DNA of 64,000 nt from Caulobacteraceae bacterium (GTDB taxonomy: Bacteria > Pseudomonadota > Alphaproteobacteria > Caulobacterales > Caulobacteraceae), in the NCBI GenBank assembly GCA_031291645.1, contig JARLIQ010000119.1:1-64000 (forward strand), read 5' to 3'. Positions within the stretch are counted from its first letter, which is position 1. The number at the start of each line of letters is the position of its first letter. Of this stretch, positions 60,236 to 64,000 are shown in pieces. Position numbers and translations under genes: made by a program. The notes beneath the pieces are model-generated. The model was given only the letters and a program-made list of their open reading frames with translations. It made no database searches and was not told the origin of the DNA.

Positions 60236-61372
60236 GTGATCGAAAAGGATAAACTCAACGACCAGGAACGCGCCGTTCTTGATCGCATCGCCGCGGATCC
60301 GTTCGCAGGCCAGCAGGAAATTGCTGACAGCCTCGGCCTCGCCCGCCCCACCGTCGCCACCTACATCGCCCATCTCACGCGCAAGGGCTACCTGTTCGGC
60401 CGGGCCTATGTGCTGGCCGAAGCCAATCGCATCGTATGCGTCGGCGGCGCGACGGTGGACAGGAAATACCGCGCCTGCGAGCCCCTGCAGCAAGGCACCT
60501 CGAACCCGGTGACCAGTCGGCGCAGCTTCGGCGGCGTGGCCCGGAACGTCGCCGAGACGCTCGCGCGGCTGGGCGCCCCCAGCAGTCTCATTTCCGTGGT
60601 CGGCGACGACGGCAGCGGCCACTCCCTGGTTCGGCATCTCCAGTCCTGCGGCGTCGACACGACGCGCGTCCTGATGGTGAGCGGCTACGCCACAGCCGAA
60701 TACGCCGCCATCCTCAACGCGGACAACGAACTGGCGCTCGGCATCGCCGACATGGAGATCTTCGACTCCGTTACGATCGATGACATGCAGCGCTTCTGGC
60801 CGGCGATGGCCGGGGCGTCGTGGGTGTTCGCCGACTGCAACCTGCCCCCCGCCGTCCTCACCTGGCTGCGCGAGCGCCGAGTGGGCGCGCGCTTCCGGCT
60901 GGCGGTCGACGCCGTCTCCGCGGTCAAGGTGATGCATCTGCAGGCCGACTTGACCGGCATCGACGTGCTCTTCCTGAACATGCAGGAAGCGGTCGCCCTT
61001 GTCGGAGAGTCCACCGCCCCGACCCCGCGCGCCCTCACCGCGGCGTTGCTGGCCCGCGGAGCCGGATCCGTCGTGCTGACGAACGGCGCCGGCGGCCTGG
61101 TCGTGGCGAGCGGCGCCAAGCTGATCAACCTCGCCGGCGTGAAAGCCAATGTCGTCGACGTCACCGGGGCGGGCGACGCGCTCATCGCGGGCACGCTCGC
61201 GCGGCTGCTACATGGCGAACAACTGCCGGAGGCTTGCCAGACCGGCATGATCGCCGCGGTCCTTGCCGTAGAATCGGACGAGAGCGTCAACAGCTCGATC
61301 TCGGAACAACTGATCGAACGGAATCTACACAGACTTCCCGCAGCACCGAAGAGTCAGAAGAAGGCGTCTTGA
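60236..61372 (+). CDS. psuK: Pseudouridine kinase with N-terminal winged HTH
   Basis: 378 aa. Residues about 1-60 are a winged helix-turn-helix (RAVLDRIAADPFAGQQEIADSLGLARPTVATYIAHLTRKGYL); the remainder is a PfkB/ribokinase kinase with GGATVDRKYRA, the GGVARNVAETLARLG helix and the catalytic DVTGAGDALIAGTL near the C-terminus. PsuK phosphorylates pseudouridine; the neighbour psuG sets this substrate rather than another nucleoside. E. coli PsuK lacks the HTH, so this is an autoregulator-enzyme fusion (E. coli YeiI-like). GTG at 60236 follows AGGAG by 5 bases. The frame overlaps the start of psuG. Confidence 0.9.
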   Translation: MIEKDKLNDQERAVLDRIAADPFAGQQEIADSLGLARPTVATYIAHLTRKGYLFGRAYVLAEANRIVCVGGATVDRKYRACEPLQQGTSNPVTSRRSFGGVARNVAETLARLGAPSSLISVVGDDGSGHSLVRHLQSCGVDTTRVLMVSGYATAEYAAILNADNELALGIADMEIFDSVTIDDMQRFWPAMAGASWVFADCNLPPAVLTWLRERRVGARFRLAVDAVSAVKVMHLQADLTGIDVLFLNMQEAVALVGESTAPTPRALTAALLARGAGSVVLTNGAGGLVVASGAKLINLAGVKANVVDVTGAGDALIAGTLARLLHGEQLPEACQTGMIAAVLAVESDESVNSSISEQLIERNLHRLPAAPKSQKKAS

Positions 61373-62301
61373 TCCTCGATATGCTTACCAAAGACGATCT
61401 TCCCCTGGTGTTGTCGGACGAAGTGCGGGAAGCGGTCGAGACGGGCCAGCCGGTCGTCGCGCTGGAATCGACGATCATCACCCACGGCATGCCCTATCCG
61501 GAGAACGTCGCCACGGCCCGGGCGGTGGAGACCACCGTGCTGGAGCACGGCGCCGTTCCGGCCACCATCGCCATCATCGGCGGACGCATCCACGTCGGCC
61601 TTGGCGCCGACATGCTTGAGTGGCTGGGCTCGGCCGTCGACGTCCTCAAGCTCAGCCGCGCCGACCTGGCCTATGCGATCGCGGCCGGACGGCACGGCTC
61701 CACCACGGTCGCGGCGACGATGATATGCGCCCGACTGGCGGGGATCGGCGTCTTCGCAACCGGCGGGATCGGCGGCGTGCACCGGGGCGTCGAACAGACA
61801 ATGGACATATCCGCGGACCTGACGGAATTCACCCGCACCGACGTGGCCGTCGTCTGCGCCGGGGCCAAGGCGCTGCTGGACCTTCCCCGCACCCTCGAAT
61901 ACCTCGAAACCGAGGGTGTGCCCGTGGTCGGCTTCGGCACGGACGTCTTCCCGGCCTTCTGGAGCCGCGACAGCGGCCTGCCGACGCCGCTTCGGCTGGA
62001 CACGCCGCAGGCCATCGCGGACATGATCCACATGCGCCGGCGCCTGGGGCTTGCCGGCGGGGTGGTGGTGGCCAATCCGGTTCCCGAGGCGGACGAAATC
62101 GCGGCCGAACAGATGGCCGCCTACATCGCCCAGGCGGTGGCGGATTCGAAGGGGATTTCGGGCAAGGGACTGACCCCCTTCCTGCTCGGCCGTATCCTGG
62201 AACTCACCGGCGGGCGCAGCCTGCAGACGAATATCGCCCTGGTCCACAACAACGCGGCCCTGGCGGCCCGGCTCGCCATCGCATTGGGCCAGACGCCGTG
62301 A
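61369..62301 (+). CDS. psuG: Pseudouridine-5'-phosphate glycosidase
   Basis: 310 aa. It cleaves the C-C glycosidic bond of pseudouridine 5'-phosphate, giving uracil and ribose 5-phosphate. Family blocks are visible: ALESTIITHGMPYPEN, FATGGIGGVHRG, the GKGLTPFLLGRI segment and NIALVHNNAALAARLA. The TTG at 61369 has GAAGAAGG upstream and overlaps the psuK stop (TTGA); the ATG at 61381 is the alternative. It follows psuK, and a substrate-binding protein gene begins 19 bases after it. Confidence 0.94.
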   Translation: MILDMLTKDDLPLVLSDEVREAVETGQPVVALESTIITHGMPYPENVATARAVETTVLEHGAVPATIAIIGGRIHVGLGADMLEWLGSAVDVLKLSRADLAYAIAAGRHGSTTVAATMICARLAGIGVFATGGIGGVHRGVEQTMDISADLTEFTRTDVAVVCAGAKALLDLPRTLEYLETEGVPVVGFGTDVFPAFWSRDSGLPTPLRLDTPQAIADMIHMRRRLGLAGGVVVANPVPEADEIAAEQMAAYIAQAVADSKGISGKGLTPFLLGRILELTGGRSLQTNIALVHNNAALAARLAIALGQTP

Positions 62302-62320
62302 CGGCCGGAACATCGGTCGA

Positions 62321-63352
62321 ATGACCCGGGTCACGCGGCGAGGCCTAGTGGCGGGCGGGGCGGCGTGCATCGGCCTCGCGCCCCGGGCCGCGAGCGCCTC
62401 GGCCGGGTCGCTGATCATGACCACCTATGGCGGAAGCTGGGAGACGTTCTGGCGGCAGACCATCGCGCCGCGATTTGTCCAGCGCACCGGCGCTCACGTG
62501 ACGCTCGATGTCGGGTTCGGACGCACCTTCAGCGCCAACCTGCGCGCGGCCGGGCCCGGGCGGTCGGACTATTCGATCCTGATGATGAACGAGAACTTCG
62601 TCGAGCCGCTCATCCGGGGTCGCTATTTCGAGCCGCTCGATCTCTCGCTGCTCAGCAACTACAAGGACCTCTATCCGGCGGCGCAAAGTCACAACGGCTA
62701 TTCGCTGATCGGCATGATCTCGCCGATCGGGATCGGCTACCGGACAGATTTGGTCAAGAAGCCGCCAACCTCCTGGCGGGACCTGTGGACCAATCCCGAG
62801 TTCCGTGGCCGGATCGGCCTCTACAACCTTCAAAACAGCGTCGGCAAGGCCACGGTCATGCTGGCCGGCCGCCTGTACGGCAAGGGCCCGACAGACATGG
62901 ACGGAGCCTTCGCCGCCCTGCGGCGCCTAGGTCCGATCCTGCAGACGGACTTCAACATGTCCACCATGATGGGTACCGGCGAGATCATTGTCGCCCCCTA
63001 CGATTTTGGCGAGATCGCGCGACTACGAAACCAAGGTCTTCCCGTAGCATGCGTTGCCCCAAAAGAAGGCATGATGATGTGGGACCAGAGCTTTACGATC
63101 TGCGCAGGTGCGCCGTCTCGACAACTGGCTTATCGATATCTGAACTTTCTTCTGGATCCAGAGATTCAATTGTTGCTCGCGCGTCGGTTCTTTGTTTCAC
63201 CGGTAAACAGGAAGGTTGTCTTACCGCCTGATCTGCACGACGCCGTACCGATAACTGGGTCCCAGATCGGCCGAATCCTACCCGCGGACTGGGCCTGGAC
63301 GGATCGCAACGCCGTCGAACTCGACGCCCGCTGGTCTGACGCCTTCGAATGA
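62321..63352 (+). CDS. ABC transporter substrate-binding protein, PotD-like
   Basis: 343 aa. A Tat-type signal (TRRGLVAGGAACIGLAPRAASA) followed by a type II periplasmic binding fold, as in PotD/PotF and other family 1 extracellular solute-binding proteins: IMTTYGGSWETFWR near the start, then TSWRDLWTNPEFRGRIGLY. In position it belongs to psuKG, so pseudouridine or nucleoside binding is a strong possibility; polyamine specificity would be an alternative. A family-level assignment only. Confidence 0.85.
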   Translation: MTRVTRRGLVAGGAACIGLAPRAASASAGSLIMTTYGGSWETFWRQTIAPRFVQRTGAHVTLDVGFGRTFSANLRAAGPGRSDYSILMMNENFVEPLIRGRYFEPLDLSLLSNYKDLYPAAQSHNGYSLIGMISPIGIGYRTDLVKKPPTSWRDLWTNPEFRGRIGLYNLQNSVGKATVMLAGRLYGKGPTDMDGAFAALRRLGPILQTDFNMSTMMGTGEIIVAPYDFGEIARLRNQGLPVACVAPKEGMMMWDQSFTICAGAPSRQLAYRYLNFLLDPEIQLLLARRFFVSPVNRKVVLPPDLHDAVPITGSQIGRILPADWAWTDRNAVELDARWSDAFE

Positions 63353-63398
63353 AATCGCGCTCCAGCGAGCCGACCGCTCGACCATTGATGGAACCCGC

Positions 63399-64000
63399 AT
63401 GACTGAGGTGGTCATCCAGGATCTGACGAAACGTTACGGCGCGGCCGCCGCCGTCGATTCGATCTCCCTATCGATCAGCGAAGGCGAATTCGTCTCGCTG
63501 CTGGGGCCTTCGGGGTGTGGGAAATCGACGACGCTACGGCTCGTCGCGGGCTTCGACCAGGCCGACGCGGGCAAAATCCTGTTCGACGGCCAGGACGTCT
63601 CGCCCCTGCCGCCCGAGCGGCGGGACATCGGCATGGTCTTCCAGTCCTACGCCCTGTTCCCCCATATGACGGTGGCGCAAAACCTCGCTTTCGGCCTTCA
63701 GATGCGCAAGGCGCCGCGGGCCGTCATCGAGGAGCGCGTGGCTCGCGCCCTTGATCTGGTGCGCCTCGACGGCAAGGCCGATCGCTATCCGCGCGAGCTG
63801 AGCGGCGGCCAGCAGCAACGCGTCGCCCTGGCGCGCGCGCTGGTGATCGAGCCCAGAATCCTGCTGCTTGACGAGCCTCTGGCCAACCTGGACGCCAAGC
63901 TGCGGGACGAGATGCGGCTGTTCATCGGCGAACTGCAGCGCCGGGTCGGGATCACGACGATCTATGTGACCCACGACCAGGCCGAGGCGATGAACATGTC
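63399..64000 (+). CDS. ABC transporter ATP-binding protein, PotA-like (3' partial)
   Basis: About 200 codons are in the window and the frame runs past the right edge. Walker A GPSGCGKST, signature LSGGQQQR, Walker B ILLLDEPLANLDAKLRDEM and switch-region VTHDQAEA are seen, as in spermidine/putrescine and related family 1 importer ATPases. It lies 46 bases after the substrate-binding protein, so the importer permeases should follow beyond the window. Confidence 0.92.
   Translation, partial: MTEVVIQDLTKRYGAAAAVDSISLSISEGEFVSLLGPSGCGKSTTLRLVAGFDQADAGKILFDGQDVSPLPPERRDIGMVFQSYALFPHMTVAQNLAFGLQMRKAPRAVIEERVARALDLVRLDGKADRYPRELSGGQQQRVALARALVIEPRILLLDEPLANLDAKLRDEMRLFIGELQRRVGITTIYVTHDQAEAMNM

Overview
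The window reads as a chromosomal segment of a high-GC alphaproteobacterium of the order Caulobacterales, most like Phenylobacterium or Caulobacter. The evidence is a MipZ-type division-plane ATPase, an HdaA-like DnaA regulator directly followed by ppk1 and ppx, a tandem-domain cold-shock protein, an NDUFS4-like complex I accessory subunit, and an aminotransferase-hom-glpX-recJ operon. Genus is inferred from memory of gene order, not from a search.

About the first 47 kb is mostly core genome. In order: a D,D-carboxypeptidase with a SPOR domain cut by the left edge; mipZ with a J-domain membrane protein; panC; DUF1489; an enoyl-CoA hydratase; a cyclic-nucleotide-binding/patatin fusion; a Tam-like methyltransferase with a polytopic membrane protein; hdaA-ppk1-ppx; tRNA-Arg; an NDUFS4 homologue; a 0.77 kb gene-free AT-rich patch; tRNA-Pro; a thioesterase, DUF192 protein and two-domain cold-shock protein; tRNA-Glu; the aminotransferase-hom-glpX-recJ operon; a lipoprotein divergent from phaC, which overlaps a Sel1-repeat gene; an oxidoreductase and an exported MsrB; a TonB-receptor / small periplasmic protein / di-haem peroxidase operon; argC; rplM-rpsI; ctaA; a truncated glyoxalase-like relic; an ABC-2 exporter pair; a GST; a TetR-controlled RND tripartite pump; a PP2C-like phosphatase; and a GNAT acetyltransferase.

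The last 17 kb (47.1-64 kb) is a catabolic island for pyrimidines. It encodes all steps from pseudouridine to acetyl-CoA. A pseudouridine kinase fused to a winged HTH (PsuK) and the glycosidase PsuG would release uracil plus ribose-5-phosphate. PreT/PreA would reduce uracil, dihydropyrimidinase and N-carbamoyl-beta-alanine amidohydrolase would give beta-alanine, a class III aminotransferase would give malonate semialdehyde, and MmsA would give acetyl-CoA. An NCS1 permease lies inside the pre operon. A PotD/PotA-type ABC transporter follows psuKG and runs off the right edge, so it is a candidate pseudouridine or nucleoside importer. Local regulators are a LysR, an XRE-cupin protein and the HTH of PsuK; palindromes lie in the divergent promoter regions.

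The two most interesting units are this pseudouridine/uracil island and the TonB receptor / HGHGPxC protein / MauG-like peroxidase operon, which resembles in layout the MbnT-MbnP-MbnH arrangement known from methanobactin loci but has a different small protein.
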